Source: Paraburkholderia azotifigens (GTDB taxonomy: Bacteria > Pseudomonadota > Gammaproteobacteria > Burkholderiales > Burkholderiaceae). Taken from it: a DNA stretch of 64,000 nucleotides. A program made the translations under genes and the position numbers. This document shows positions 18,992-27,296 of this stretch, one piece after another (position 1 is the first letter of the stretch; every line of letters begins with the position of its first letter). Location: assembly GCF_007995085.1 (NCBI RefSeq), contig NZ_VOQS01000003.1, forward strand, positions 2,604,001-2,668,000. Reading direction: 5' to 3'. The notes under the pieces were generated by a model. The model did no database searches, was not told the DNA's origin, and worked only from the letters and a program-made list of their open reading frames with translations.

Positions 18992-20059
18992 ATGCCGACC
19001 GCCAAGCCAACCGACGACGCATCGATCGACCTCAAGGGCAGCGCCACGCCCGCGCGTCGCACGCGCGGCGGCCCGAAGGGTTTGCGCATCACGGACGTCG
19101 CGGCGCAAGCGGGCGTGTCGCCCATCACGGTGTCGCGCGTGTTCAACAGCCCCGAATCCGTCGCGCCCGAGACGCTCGAGCGCGTGCGCCAGGTCGTGCA
19201 GAAACTCGGCTATGTGCCGAACCGGCTCGCGGGCGGGCTGTCGTCGGCGCGCTCGCGGCTGATCGCGGCCATCGTGCCGACCATCGCGCACTCGTTGTTC
19301 TCCGAAACCATTCAGGTGTTCAGCGAGACCATGTCGCGTGCGGGCTATGAAGTGCTGCTCGCGCTGAGCGGCTACAGCGACACCAACGAAGAAAGCCTGC
19401 TCGATACCGTGCTGAGCCGCCGACCCGAAGGCGTGCTGCTGACGGGCGTCGCGCATACGGCGTCGTTGCGCGAGCGTCTGCGCAACGTCGGCATTCCCGT
19501 GGTCGAAACATGGGACATGACGGAGTCGCCCATCGACATGCTGGTCGGCTTCTCGCACTACCAGATCGGCGAAGCGGTGGCGGAGCGCTTTCTCGCGCGC
19601 GGCGCGAAGCGGCCCGCGCTGATTTCGGCGAGCGACGTACGCGCGCTCGCGCGCCGCGCGGGCTTTCGCGACCGGCTCGCGAAAGCGGGCATGACGGAGG
19701 TGGCCGAACTGATCGTTGCGCCGCCCAGTTCGCTTGCGACGGGCAAGGCGGCGTTGCCGCAACTGCTGGCGAGTTCGCCGGATGTCGATGCCGTGTTTTG
19801 CGGCTCCGACCTGCTGGCGATCGGCGCGCTCGGCGCGGCGCGAAAGATGGGACTCGATGTGCCTGCGCGTCTCGCGATCTGCGGTTTCGGCGATCTCGAC
19901 TTCGCGGCGGAAACGACGCCGCAACTGACGACGGTGCGCGTCGACGGCACGCGCATCGGCGTGAGCGCGGCGCGTGCGCTGCTCGACCGGCTGAATGGTG
20001 CGCATGAGCGTGCGTTCGTCGACGTCGGGTTCAGCATGGTGGAGCGCGAATCGGCTTGA
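18992..20059 (+). CDS. LacI-family regulator of the sugar-acid operon (GntR-gluconate-like)
   Basis: 355 aa from ATG 18992 (MPTAKPTDDASI); a GTG at 18980 is an alternative. The HTH LRITDVAAQAGVSPITVSR is followed by the hinge PNRLAGGLSSARS and a periplasmic-binding-like sensor domain. The pattern (NRLAGGLSSARSRLIAAIVP; VFCGSDLLAIGALGAARKMG) is closest to gluconate-type LacI repressors. A TACAAT hexamer at 18956-18961 may be its own -10. The two LacI palindromes upstream of the dehydratase (14854, 14969) are its likely targets, with release by the sugar acid or its derivative. Confidence 0.92.
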   Translation: MPTAKPTDDASIDLKGSATPARRTRGGPKGLRITDVAAQAGVSPITVSRVFNSPESVAPETLERVRQVVQKLGYVPNRLAGGLSSARSRLIAAIVPTIAHSLFSETIQVFSETMSRAGYEVLLALSGYSDTNEESLLDTVLSRRPEGVLLTGVAHTASLRERLRNVGIPVVETWDMTESPIDMLVGFSHYQIGEAVAERFLARGAKRPALISASDVRALARRAGFRDRLAKAGMTEVAELIVAPPSSLATGKAALPQLLASSPDVDAVFCGSDLLAIGALGAARKMGLDVPARLAICGFGDLDFAAETTPQLTTVRVDGTRIGVSAARALLDRLNGAHERAFVDVGFSMVERESA

Positions 20060-20097
20060 GGTGCCGGGCGGCGCAGCGCCGCCATCAAGGTTAAATC

Positions 20098-20154
20098 GAC
20101 TCGATGTCGAGTCATAACGACTCGGGTGCGAGCGACTAGCACTTTTAGTAAGTG
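20098..20154. promoter_or_regulatory. Clustered inverted repeats upstream of the hemerythrin-nnrS pair
   Basis: A perfect palindrome GACTCGA-TG-TCGAGTC (20098-20113) is followed by a third half-site GACTCG (20119-20124), giving three half-sites in alternating orientation. A second inverted repeat, CACTT-TTAGT-AAGTG, lies at 20140-20154. All lie in the 205-bp gap before the hemerythrin gene. No FNR/DNR-type TTGAT-N4-ATCAA site was seen. A regulator-binding role is inferred. Confidence 0.5.
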
Positions 20155-20264
20155 ACTGTTTTTCTGGGCATTCCTGTGTGGCACGAAACGTGTGTAAGGG
20201 TTAACGCGATCCGCAAGGCCGCATACCCAGTCAACACAACATAAGAATGTGCAGGTCCAACACC

Positions 20265-20651
20265 ATGTCACTGATCACCACGCTCAAGCACGACCACGAA
20301 GAGATTTTCCGTTTGCTCGATGAATGCCGCTCGCTCGGCGTCGGGTCCGAAGAGGGCCGCCGCAAGCTCAAGCAGCTGCGCGGCGTGGTCGTCGCGCATC
20401 TCGCGCGCGAAGACCAGAAGCTCTATCCCGCGATGCAGAAGCACGACGCGACGCGTGCGCTCGGCGATATGTACGCGCAGGAAATGCGCGCGATGTCGGC
20501 GGAAATTCTCGGCTTCTTCGATTCGCTCGACACAGGGCGTTCGGGACTCGAATCCGCGCGTGAAATCGGCCGCGTGATTTCGCATTTGCGGCAACGGATG
20601 ACGCGTGAAGAAGTGCGTCTCTATCCCGCGTTCGAAGCGCACTGCGCGTAA
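20265..20651 (+). CDS. Hemerythrin HHE-domain protein
   Basis: 128 aa from ATG 20265 (MSLITTLKHDHEEIF); an upstream in-frame ATG at 20247 only adds six residues. Four-helix metal-binding protein with iron ligands in HDHEEIF (near 9-13), VVVAHLAREDQKLYP (H45, E49 region) and EEVRLYPAFEAH near the end. Such single-domain proteins bind a di-iron site and respond to O2, NO or oxidative damage. It precedes nnrS by 63 bp on the same strand, which points to nitric-oxide stress. Confidence 0.9.
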   Translation: MSLITTLKHDHEEIFRLLDECRSLGVGSEEGRRKLKQLRGVVVAHLAREDQKLYPAMQKHDATRALGDMYAQEMRAMSAEILGFFDSLDTGRSGLESAREIGRVISHLRQRMTREEVRLYPAFEAHCA

Positions 20652-20714
20652 CGCATCTCCACCTGGTGGAAGAGCGGCGGCGCCGCTTTCCCATCGCGAG
20701 CAAGCGAGCGAATC

Positions 20715-21932
20715 ATGCAACCCATCGAGCCCCGTGCGACTTTCGTGCCACCGCCGGGACGCTATCGTCCCGCGCAGCGCTTCGCGCTGCTCAACCTTGG
20801 CTTTCGTCCGTTCTACCTGGCGGGCGCGGGCTTCGCCGCGCTCGCGCTCGGCGTGTGGCTGCTCGTGCTCGCGGGCGTGCCCGTCATGGGCAACTATCTG
20901 CTGAAGCTCGATCCCATCGGCTGGCATGCGCACGAGATGGTGTTCGGCTTCGCAGCGTCGATCGTCGCGGGCTTTCTGCTGACGGCCGTGCGCGCCTGGA
21001 CGGGTATGCCGACGACGAGCCGGCGCGTGCTCGCCGCGCTCGCGCTGCTGTGGCTGTGCGCGCGCGTGCTCGTGTGGAGCGGCCCGGCTGTGCCGGCCGC
21101 GCTCGTCGACAGCGCGTTCCTGCCTGGCGTCGCGTTCGTGCTGCTGCGTGTGCTGATGAAGGTCGGAAACCGGCGCAACTATTTTCTCGTGCCCGTGCTG
21201 CTGACGTTCGCCGCGCTCAACGCCGCGTTTCATGTGCTGACGCAAACGGGACGCGCCGATCTGGCGCTGCGCTGCATCTTCGCGGCGGCGGGCGTCGTCG
21301 TGCTGCTGGTCAGCGTGATCGGCGCGCGCGTGATTCCGATGTTCACGTCGAATGCAATACCAGGTTTCGTCACGCGCCGCTGGAAGTGGGTGGAATCGAT
21401 CGCCGCACCATTGACGCTGGTTGCGCTGTTAGCGGATGCGGCTGCGTTGCCGTCAGCGGTTGTTGCGACGCTCGCGTTTGCCGCGTGTGCGGTTCACTGC
21501 GCGCGGCTGATCGGCTGGCGCTCGTACAAGGTGCGCGGTCCGGCGATTCTGCTGATCCTGCATGTCGCGTATGCATGGATGCCCATCGGCTTTGCGCTGC
21601 TCGGCGCGAGCGCACTGGGATTCGTGCCGCATTCCGTCGCGCTGCACGCGTTCACGGCGGGCGTGATCGGCGGAGCGATCATCGCGATGATCACGCGCAC
21701 AGCGCGTGGCCACACGGGCAGGCCGCTCGCCGCCGATAAGCGCGATATCGCGAGCTATGCGCTCGTCACGCTCGGCTCGGCATTGCGGATCGTCGGTCCG
21801 CTGGTGGCGCCGGGGCATTATCAGGTGTGGATCTGGAGCGCGGGCGTGTGCTGGATCGCGGCATTCGCGATTTACGTCGGCGCTTATGCATTGCCGTTGA
21901 TGCGTCCGCGCGAGGATGGCAAGCCGGGTTAG
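20715..21932 (+). CDS. nnrS: NnrS family haem-copper membrane protein
   Basis: 405 aa with about 12 membrane helices. NnrS features include FRPFYLAGAGFAALALGVWL near the start, DPIGWHAHEMVFGFAASIVA with conserved His residues in helix 2-3, and IGARVIPMFTSNAIPG. NnrS proteins are expressed with denitrification and NO-stress genes and protect iron metabolism from NO. It likely forms a two-gene unit with the hemerythrin. The stop codon falls in the first copy of an 18-bp direct repeat. Confidence 0.93.
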   Translation: MQPIEPRATFVPPPGRYRPAQRFALLNLGFRPFYLAGAGFAALALGVWLLVLAGVPVMGNYLLKLDPIGWHAHEMVFGFAASIVAGFLLTAVRAWTGMPTTSRRVLAALALLWLCARVLVWSGPAVPAALVDSAFLPGVAFVLLRVLMKVGNRRNYFLVPVLLTFAALNAAFHVLTQTGRADLALRCIFAAAGVVVLLVSVIGARVIPMFTSNAIPGFVTRRWKWVESIAAPLTLVALLADAAALPSAVVATLAFAACAVHCARLIGWRSYKVRGPAILLILHVAYAWMPIGFALLGASALGFVPHSVALHAFTAGVIGGAIIAMITRTARGHTGRPLAADKRDIASYALVTLGSALRIVGPLVAPGHYQVWIWSAGVCWIAAFAIYVGAYALPLMRPREDGKPG

Positions 21933-21969
21933 AGGGCTACCCGACCCCGGATTAGAGGGCTACCCGACC
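21929..21969. repeat. 18-bp direct duplication at the 3' end of nnrS
   Basis: TTAGAGGGCTACCCGACC occurs at 21929-21946 and again at 21952-21969 (period 23 bp). The first copy contains the nnrS stop TAG. It appears to be a small tandem duplication in the convergent gap before wspR. Confidence 0.8.
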
Positions 21970-21998
21970 GTCAGCGGCCGCGACGTGAACCGCACGCA

Positions 21999-23147
21999 TC
22001 ACTCCGCCGTCGCACGCGTATCGCTCCGGCCGCCTTCCATCGACGCGACGCGATTCTTCCCGTCGCGTTTTGCGCGATAGAGCGCGAGATCGGCGGTCTC
22101 GATCAGCGTCGTCATCGGCGCATCGCGCGCGGGCACGAGCGTCGCGCAGCCCACGCTCACCGTCACGTACTGTCCCGACGACGAGCCGGCATGCGGAATC
22201 CTCAGCGCCTCGACTTCGAGGCGGATTTTCTCGGCGAGCAGACGCGTGCCGCCCGCCGACGTGCCCGGCAGCACGACCGCGAATTCCTCGCCGCCGAAGC
22301 GCGCGGCGAGATCGCCTGGCCGTCCGAGACAGCCTTCCACCGTCGACGCGATCTGCTTGAGCACCTCGTCGCCCGCGACGTGCCCGTAGGTATCGTTGTA
22401 CGGCTTGAAGTTGTCGACGTCGAGCATCAGCATCGACACTTCCGTTTGCGCGCGCATGCCGCGCCGCCATTCGGCGTTCAGATATTCGTCAAGATAGCGC
22501 CGGTTCGAGAGCCCCGTCAGCCCATCCGATTGCGTGAGCTTGCGCAGTTCGAGATTCGCTTCGAGCAACTGCTGCTGCGATTCGCGCAGCGCGCGATACG
22601 CCTCGTCGCGTTGCAGCAGGTTCACATACGAGCGCGAGTGATAACGGATACGCGCGACCAGTTCGATCCGGTCGGGCAGCTTGACGAGGTAATCGTTCGC
22701 GCCCGCCGCAAAGGCCGCGCTCTTGATGGTCGGTTCTTCCTTCGCCGACAGCACGATGATGGGCACGTCGCGCAGCTTCGCGTTCGCGCGGTACGCCTTG
22801 ACGAGCGTGAGACCGTCGATGCCCGGCATCACGAGATCCTGCAGGATCACCGTGGGGCGCGTGTGGGTGGCCGCGCGGATCGCTTCGTCGGCGCTCGCGC
22901 AGTAGTGCAGGTCGATGCCGTCCTCGTTGGCGAGCGCGCGCTTCACCGCTTCCGCGACGATTGCCTGATCGTCGACGAGCAGCACCATGATGGGGACGTC
23001 GGACAGCGCGGCCGTTTCCAGCGCGGCGCGCGCGGCTTCGAGCGCGGCATTCGCGCGGTCGACCGACGTCGATGTGGAACCCCCCTGGTCCCGTGCCCCG
23101 ATTTGATCGAAGTCCATTTGCGTACCCCTGTCGGAAATGCTGCTCAT
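21999..23147 (-). CDS. wspR: Diguanylate cyclase response regulator WspR
   Basis: 382 aa. An N-terminal receiver domain ([20 protein letters not shown]; phosphoacceptor D104 in ILQDLVMPG) is joined by a helical stalk ([20 protein letters not shown]) to a GGDEF domain. The catalytic GGEEF (285-289) and the inhibitory I-site R276-x-x-D279 are intact, so it should make c-di-GMP and be product-inhibited. The recalled Pseudomonas WspR sequence is very similar across both domains. An N-terminal extension of about 30 residues precedes the receiver; an ATG at 23117 is the alternative start. It is the last gene of the wsp operon, 83 bp after wspF. Confidence 0.95.
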   Translation of the reverse strand: MSSISDRGTQMDFDQIGARDQGGSTSTSVDRANAALEAARAALETAALSDVPIMVLLVDDQAIVAEAVKRALANEDGIDLHYCASADEAIRAATHTRPTVILQDLVMPGIDGLTLVKAYRANAKLRDVPIIVLSAKEEPTIKSAAFAAGANDYLVKLPDRIELVARIRYHSRSYVNLLQRDEAYRALRESQQQLLEANLELRKLTQSDGLTGLSNRRYLDEYLNAEWRRGMRAQTEVSMLMLDVDNFKPYNDTYGHVAGDEVLKQIASTVEGCLGRPGDLAARFGGEEFAVVLPGTSAGGTRLLAEKIRLEVEALRIPHAGSSSGQYVTVSVGCATLVPARDAPMTTLIETADLALYRAKRDGKNRVASMEGGRSDTRATAE

Positions 23148-23230
23148 GCCCCGTCTCTGTGTTGCGGCGCGCCTTGCTTACGTTCTCGCCGTGAATCCCG
23201 TTACCCGAACCCGTTTCGCCGTGAGCGCGC

Positions 23231-24235
23231 TCAACGGCGCGCGAAGGCCGCCAGCTGATCCGCGATGCTGCCGAGCGGCAGGATCCGGCTCGCCGCACCG
23301 AGCGCCGCAGCCGCCTTGGGCATGCCGTAGACGGCGCTGGTCGCTTCGTCCTGCGCGATCGTGTCGTAGCCTTTCGCACGCATCGCCTTGAGACCGATCG
23401 CGCCGTCGCGGCCCATGCCCGTCAACAGTACGCCGAGTGCGTCGCCGGGCCAATGCTCGACGACGCTATGAAAGAACACGTCGACGGAAGGCCGGTACGG
23501 CAATTCTGCCGGATCGCGAGTGTAGTGCAGCGCGCCGTTTTGTGTCATCAACAGGTGGTCGTTGGTGGCCGCGAGCAGCGCGACGCCCACGGCGGGCGGC
23601 TCGCCTTCGCGGACGGTGCGCACGGTGAGCGGCGTCTGTCCGTCGAGCCACTCCGCCATGCCGTCGGCGAATACCTTGTCGACGTGCTGCACGATCACGA
23701 CGGGCGCCGCGAAGCTCGCGGGCAGGCTGCCGAGCACCCTGGCGAGCGCGGCCGGTCCGCCCGCCGACGCGCCTATTGCGACCAGCTTCTGCGCGTCAGG
23801 CCTGAGCGGCGCGACGGCCGCTTGTCGCAGCGCGGACGGCCGGTCCATCAGCCGGCCGATCTGGTCGATCTTCTGCAGCATCAGCTGCGCGGATTCGCCG
23901 ATGCCGCGCCCCGCGAGCGTGGGTGTATCGACGGCGTCGAGCGCGCCTGCGCCCATCGCCTCGTAGACGCGCCACGTGTTCGCGCCGACGCTGCTCGTCA
24001 CGATCAGGATCGGGCAGGGCGTGCGCGCCATGATGCGGCGCGTCGCTTCCACGCCGTCGACCTTCGGCATGATGAGGTCCATCAGCACGACGTCGGGCGT
24101 CTGCGCCGCGCAGAAGTCGACGGCCTCTTCGCCATTCGCGGCGACCCACAGCACGCGATGCTCCGGGCGCAGCGCGATCACGCGGCGCAGCGCCTCGACG
24201 GCGAGGGGAAGGTCGTTGGCAATGCCGATGGTCAT
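23231..24235 (-). CDS. wspF: WspF, CheB-type methylesterase of the Wsp pathway
   Basis: 334 aa from ATG 24235 (MTIGIANDLPLAVEALRR), which fits the conserved WspF start. An ATG at 24259 overlapping the wspE stop (ATGA) is also possible and would add eight residues. The receiver domain has D53 (VVLMDLIMPKVDG). The methylesterase domain has the catalytic GASAGGPAAL serine, VQHVD and GMGRDGAIGL. WspF demethylates the WspA receptor and dampens signalling; loss of WspF is the classic cause of wrinkly variants in Pseudomonas. Confidence 0.94.
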   Translation of the reverse strand: MTIGIANDLPLAVEALRRVIALRPEHRVLWVAANGEEAVDFCAAQTPDVVLMDLIMPKVDGVEATRRIMARTPCPILIVTSSVGANTWRVYEAMGAGALDAVDTPTLAGRGIGESAQLMLQKIDQIGRLMDRPSALRQAAVAPLRPDAQKLVAIGASAGGPAALARVLGSLPASFAAPVVIVQHVDKVFADGMAEWLDGQTPLTVRTVREGEPPAVGVALLAATNDHLLMTQNGALHYTRDPAELPYRPSVDVFFHSVVEHWPGDALGVLLTGMGRDGAIGLKAMRAKGYDTIAQDEATSAVYGMPKAAAALGAASRILPLGSIADQLAAFARR

Positions 24236-24255
24236 GCCCGCGCTTCTTCCTGAGG

Positions 24256-26598
24256 TCATTGCGTCGCCTCTCCGATCAGATCGCGTACGGCATCGAGCAG
24301 CGCTTCGTCATGGAAGCTGCCCTTCGCGAGATAGTAGTCCGCGCCCGCTTCGAGCCCGCGCCGCCGGTCCTCGTCGCGGTCCTTGTACGACACGATCATC
24401 ACGGGCACGTGCTTGAACGCCGGGTCGCGCTTGATCAGCGTGACGAGTTCGATGCCGTCCATGCGCGGCATGTCGATATCGGTGACGACGAGATCGAAGC
24501 TGCCGCTGCGCAGCGCGTTCCAGCCGTCCATCCCGTCGACGGCGACCGTGACCGCGTAACCGCGCTTTTCCAGCAGCTTGCGTTCGAGTTCGCGCACCGT
24601 CAGCGAATCTTCGACGACGAGCACATGCTTGCGCTGCCGCGCGGCCACGTCGTGCGCGCGGCCGATCTTGTCGAGCTGGCCGCCGCGTACGAGCTTGTCG
24701 ACGGAGCGCAGCAGGTCGTCGACATCGACGATCAGCACGGCGTCGCCGTTTTCCATCAGCGCGCCCGCCGCAATGTCGCGGATCTTGCCGAGGCGCGCAT
24801 CGAGCGGCTGCACGACGAGCATCCGCTCGCCGAGAAAGCGGTCGACGGCGATGCCGTATGTCTCGCGCTCGTCGCCGATCACGACGACGGACACCGACTC
24901 GCGCGCCGCATCCACCTGTTGGGCGCCGAGCAGCTGATGCGCGGTGACGAGCCCGACGGGCTTGCCGTCGAATGCAAAGTGCTGCTGGCCTTCGAGCATG
25001 TCGATACGGGCGCGCGCGAGTTCGAGCGTGCGGCGCACGTGCGCCAGCGGAAACGCATACGCCTCGCCGCCCACGTCGACGAGCAGGCTGCGCACGACGG
25101 ACAGCGTCAGCGGCAACTGCATCACGAAGCGAGAGCCTTTGCCGGGATCGTTGAAGATGCGCACGGTGCCGCGCACGGCCTTGACCATCTCGTGCACAGC
25201 GTCGAGTCCGACGCCGCGGCCCGAGACGTCCGTGACATGCTCGCGCATCGAAAAGCCCGGCAGCAGCAGGAAGTCGAGCAGTTCCTGTTCGGACAGGCGC
25301 GCGGCAGTCTCCGCGTCGGCGAGCTTGCGGCGGATCACCGACGCGCGCACGGTGTCGAGATCGATGCCCGCGCCGTCGTCGCTGACGCTGATCAGCAGCT
25401 TGCCCGCGCTATGGCGCGCTTCGAGTGTCACGTGCGCGTCGGCGGGCTTGCCGCGCGCCATGCGTTGCTCGGGCGTCTCGATGCCGTGATCGATCGCGTT
25501 ACGCAGCAGATGGCCGAGCGGTGCGTCGAGCATGTCGAGAATGTCGCGGTCCACCTGCGTCGACGTGCCGACGATCTCGAACGTCACGCGCTTGCCGAGC
25601 GAGCGCGCGAGATCGCGCACGACGCGCGGATACGCATGCGTCGCGTCGCCGAACGGCCGCATCCGGCATTGCAGCGCTTCGTCGTACAGCAGTTGCGCGA
25701 GGTTGGCGCTGCTGCGCTCGTAGCGATCGAGTTCGTCGATGCGCGCGCCGAGCGTCTGCTGCATCCCGTTGAGCGCCGTGCGCACATCGGCGAGCGCGGA
25801 CAGCGCCACTTCGTCGAGGTGCCCGGCGAGCGTGTCGTAGAGCGCATCGAGTGCGAGCGAGGTGTCGCGCTGCGTGCGCTTCATGCGCAGCATCGACGAA
25901 GCGAACGGCTTGAGCCAGCGCGATTCGACGAGCACTTCGCCCGACAGGCTCAGCACGCGGTCGAGATTCGCGGCGCGCACGCGCAGCATGCGGTCGGCGT
26001 GCCGTGCGGCGTCGGGTTTTCCCGTTGCGGCGGCGGAGCCGGTTGAACCGGTGGAACCGGTGGAACCGGTGGAATCGGTGGAGTCGGCGGGCACGGCTTC
26101 CTGACGTTGGGCGAGCGCTTCCGCCTGCAACTGCGCCTGCAGTTGGGCATACACGTCGACGTCGGCGTCCGTGTGCTCTACGTCGTTCGTTGGCGCTTCG
26201 CCAGCAACGGCGGGAGGCGACGACAGCCGCCGCACGAATCCGTCGATATCCGCGCGCGTGACGGGCGCATCCGGCTTCGCTTCGCCCACACGCAACAGCA
26301 GATCGACGCCGCGCAGCAGCACGTCGATATGCGCGGGCGTCAGCCGCAATTCGCCGCGCTGCGCGCCGACGAAGCACTCTTCCATCAGATGCGCGATATC
26401 GACGCCGTCCTGCAAGCCGATGATGCGCGCCGCGCCCTTGAGCGAATGCGCGGCGCGCATGCATGCTTCGAGCGCGGCGGCGTCGGCGGGGCGCTGTTCG
26501 AGCGCGAGCAGGCCGTCGGACAGCACGCGCGTCTGCGCGCCGGCTTCCTCGCGGAACAGTTCGAGCAGCGACTGGCGGCTCAGATCGTCGTCGGTCAT
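24256..26598 (-). CDS. wspE: WspE, hybrid CheA-type histidine kinase with receiver domain
   Basis: 780 aa from ATG 26598, which overlaps the wspD stop by 4 bp. Order of domains: Hpt with phospho-His H51 (AAHSLKGAARI), a low-complexity linker (about 172-188) of Ser-Thr-Gly repeats, dimerisation helix, HATPase (LGHLLRNAIDHGIE; SDDGAGID; RGVGLDAV), CheW-like domain, and a C-terminal receiver (VTDIDMPRMDG). It phosphorylates WspR (making it active) and WspF. The linker is encoded by five 9-bp units, so its length may vary between strains. Confidence 0.94.
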   Translation of the reverse strand: MTDDDLSRQSLLELFREEAGAQTRVLSDGLLALEQRPADAAALEACMRAAHSLKGAARIIGLQDGVDIAHLMEECFVGAQRGELRLTPAHIDVLLRGVDLLLRVGEAKPDAPVTRADIDGFVRRLSSPPAVAGEAPTNDVEHTDADVDVYAQLQAQLQAEALAQRQEAVPADSTDSTGSTGSTGSTGSAAATGKPDAARHADRMLRVRAANLDRVLSLSGEVLVESRWLKPFASSMLRMKRTQRDTSLALDALYDTLAGHLDEVALSALADVRTALNGMQQTLGARIDELDRYERSSANLAQLLYDEALQCRMRPFGDATHAYPRVVRDLARSLGKRVTFEIVGTSTQVDRDILDMLDAPLGHLLRNAIDHGIETPEQRMARGKPADAHVTLEARHSAGKLLISVSDDGAGIDLDTVRASVIRRKLADAETAARLSEQELLDFLLLPGFSMREHVTDVSGRGVGLDAVHEMVKAVRGTVRIFNDPGKGSRFVMQLPLTLSVVRSLLVDVGGEAYAFPLAHVRRTLELARARIDMLEGQQHFAFDGKPVGLVTAHQLLGAQQVDAARESVSVVVIGDERETYGIAVDRFLGERMLVVQPLDARLGKIRDIAAGALMENGDAVLIVDVDDLLRSVDKLVRGGQLDKIGRAHDVAARQRKHVLVVEDSLTVRELERKLLEKRGYAVTVAVDGMDGWNALRSGSFDLVVTDIDMPRMDGIELVTLIKRDPAFKHVPVMIVSYKDRDEDRRRGLEAGADYYLAKGSFHDEALLDAVRDLIGEATQ
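26041..26085 (-). repeat. 9-bp minisatellite inside wspE
   Basis: Five in-frame 9-bp units of the type GGTGGAACC (26041-26085, two exact and three variants) encode a Ser-Thr-Gly/Asp repeat in the Hpt-to-kinase linker of WspE. The unit length keeps the frame, so slippage would change linker length only. Confidence 0.85.
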
Positions 26599-27296
26599 CG
26601 CAGGCTCCGGGCGATCGAGTCGAACAGGCGCCCGGGATCGAGCAGGCCGATGCTGCCGTCGCGCCACGCGAGCACGCCGCGCGCGTGCGACGCGGTGGCA
26701 TGCGCGAGCGTCGCGGGCACGGGCAGCAGTGCTGTTTCCGCGTAACGGATCACGCCTTCCACTTCATCGACTGGGAATGCGACGGGCTCGCTGTCGTGCG
26801 CGGCGACCAGCATGCGCGGATAGCCGTTGCGTGCGGACCGTTGCGGGTCGGCGGCGTGTTCCACGTTCAGCATTTCGCCAAGCGAAACCGCAATGGTTAG
26901 CGCGCCGCGCACGTTGACGACGCCGAGCACCGCACGCGAGCGCTGGTGCGGCAGCGAATGGATCGCACGGATATCGTCGATTTCGCGCAGCACGGGGGTC
27001 GGCAGCGCGAGCCATTCGCCCGCGATGCGAAAGGCGAGCGCCGAATGCACGGCGGCCTCCTGGCGAGGCGCCTCGCCACTCGCGGTATCTGTGTTCCGGC
27101 GCGATGCGAGGTCCGCGTCGCTCAAAGGCCGGTCGAGCAGCCGTGCCGCACCTTGCGCGAACACGGGGCAATTCAGGCAGCGCGAATAATCGGCGAGGCG
27201 CGGACACGTGTTGTCGCCACGCGTGCCGATGCGGTTCCAGCAGTCGTCGACGCGCACGGTCGCCGGGCTCGCGAGATCAGGAGCGTCGTGAAGCAT
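26595..27296 (-). CDS. wspD: WspD, CheW-type coupling protein
   Basis: 233 aa, longer than plain CheW because of an N-terminal extension with a Cys-rich patch (DDCWNRIGTRGDNTCPRLAD, then CLNCPVF) that is typical of WspD. A CheW domain follows (RIAGEWLALPTPVLREIDDI; VLGVVNVRGALTIAVSL). It couples WspA to WspE. Its start lies 20 bp inside the end of wspC, and its stop overlaps the wspE ATG. The four cysteines could hold a metal, but this is not shown. Confidence 0.92.
   Translation of the reverse strand: MLHDAPDLASPATVRVDDCWNRIGTRGDNTCPRLADYSRCLNCPVFAQGAARLLDRPLSDADLASRRNTDTASGEAPRQEAAVHSALAFRIAGEWLALPTPVLREIDDIRAIHSLPHQRSRAVLGVVNVRGALTIAVSLGEMLNVEHAADPQRSARNGYPRMLVAAHDSEPVAFPVDEVEGVIRYAETALLPVPATLAHATASHARGVLAWRDGSIGLLDPGRLFDSIARSLR

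Noticed and set aside
20060..20264. FNR/NnrR-type box before hemerythrin
   Set aside because: No TTGAT-N4-ATCAA or close variant was found; the palindromes there are of a different type.
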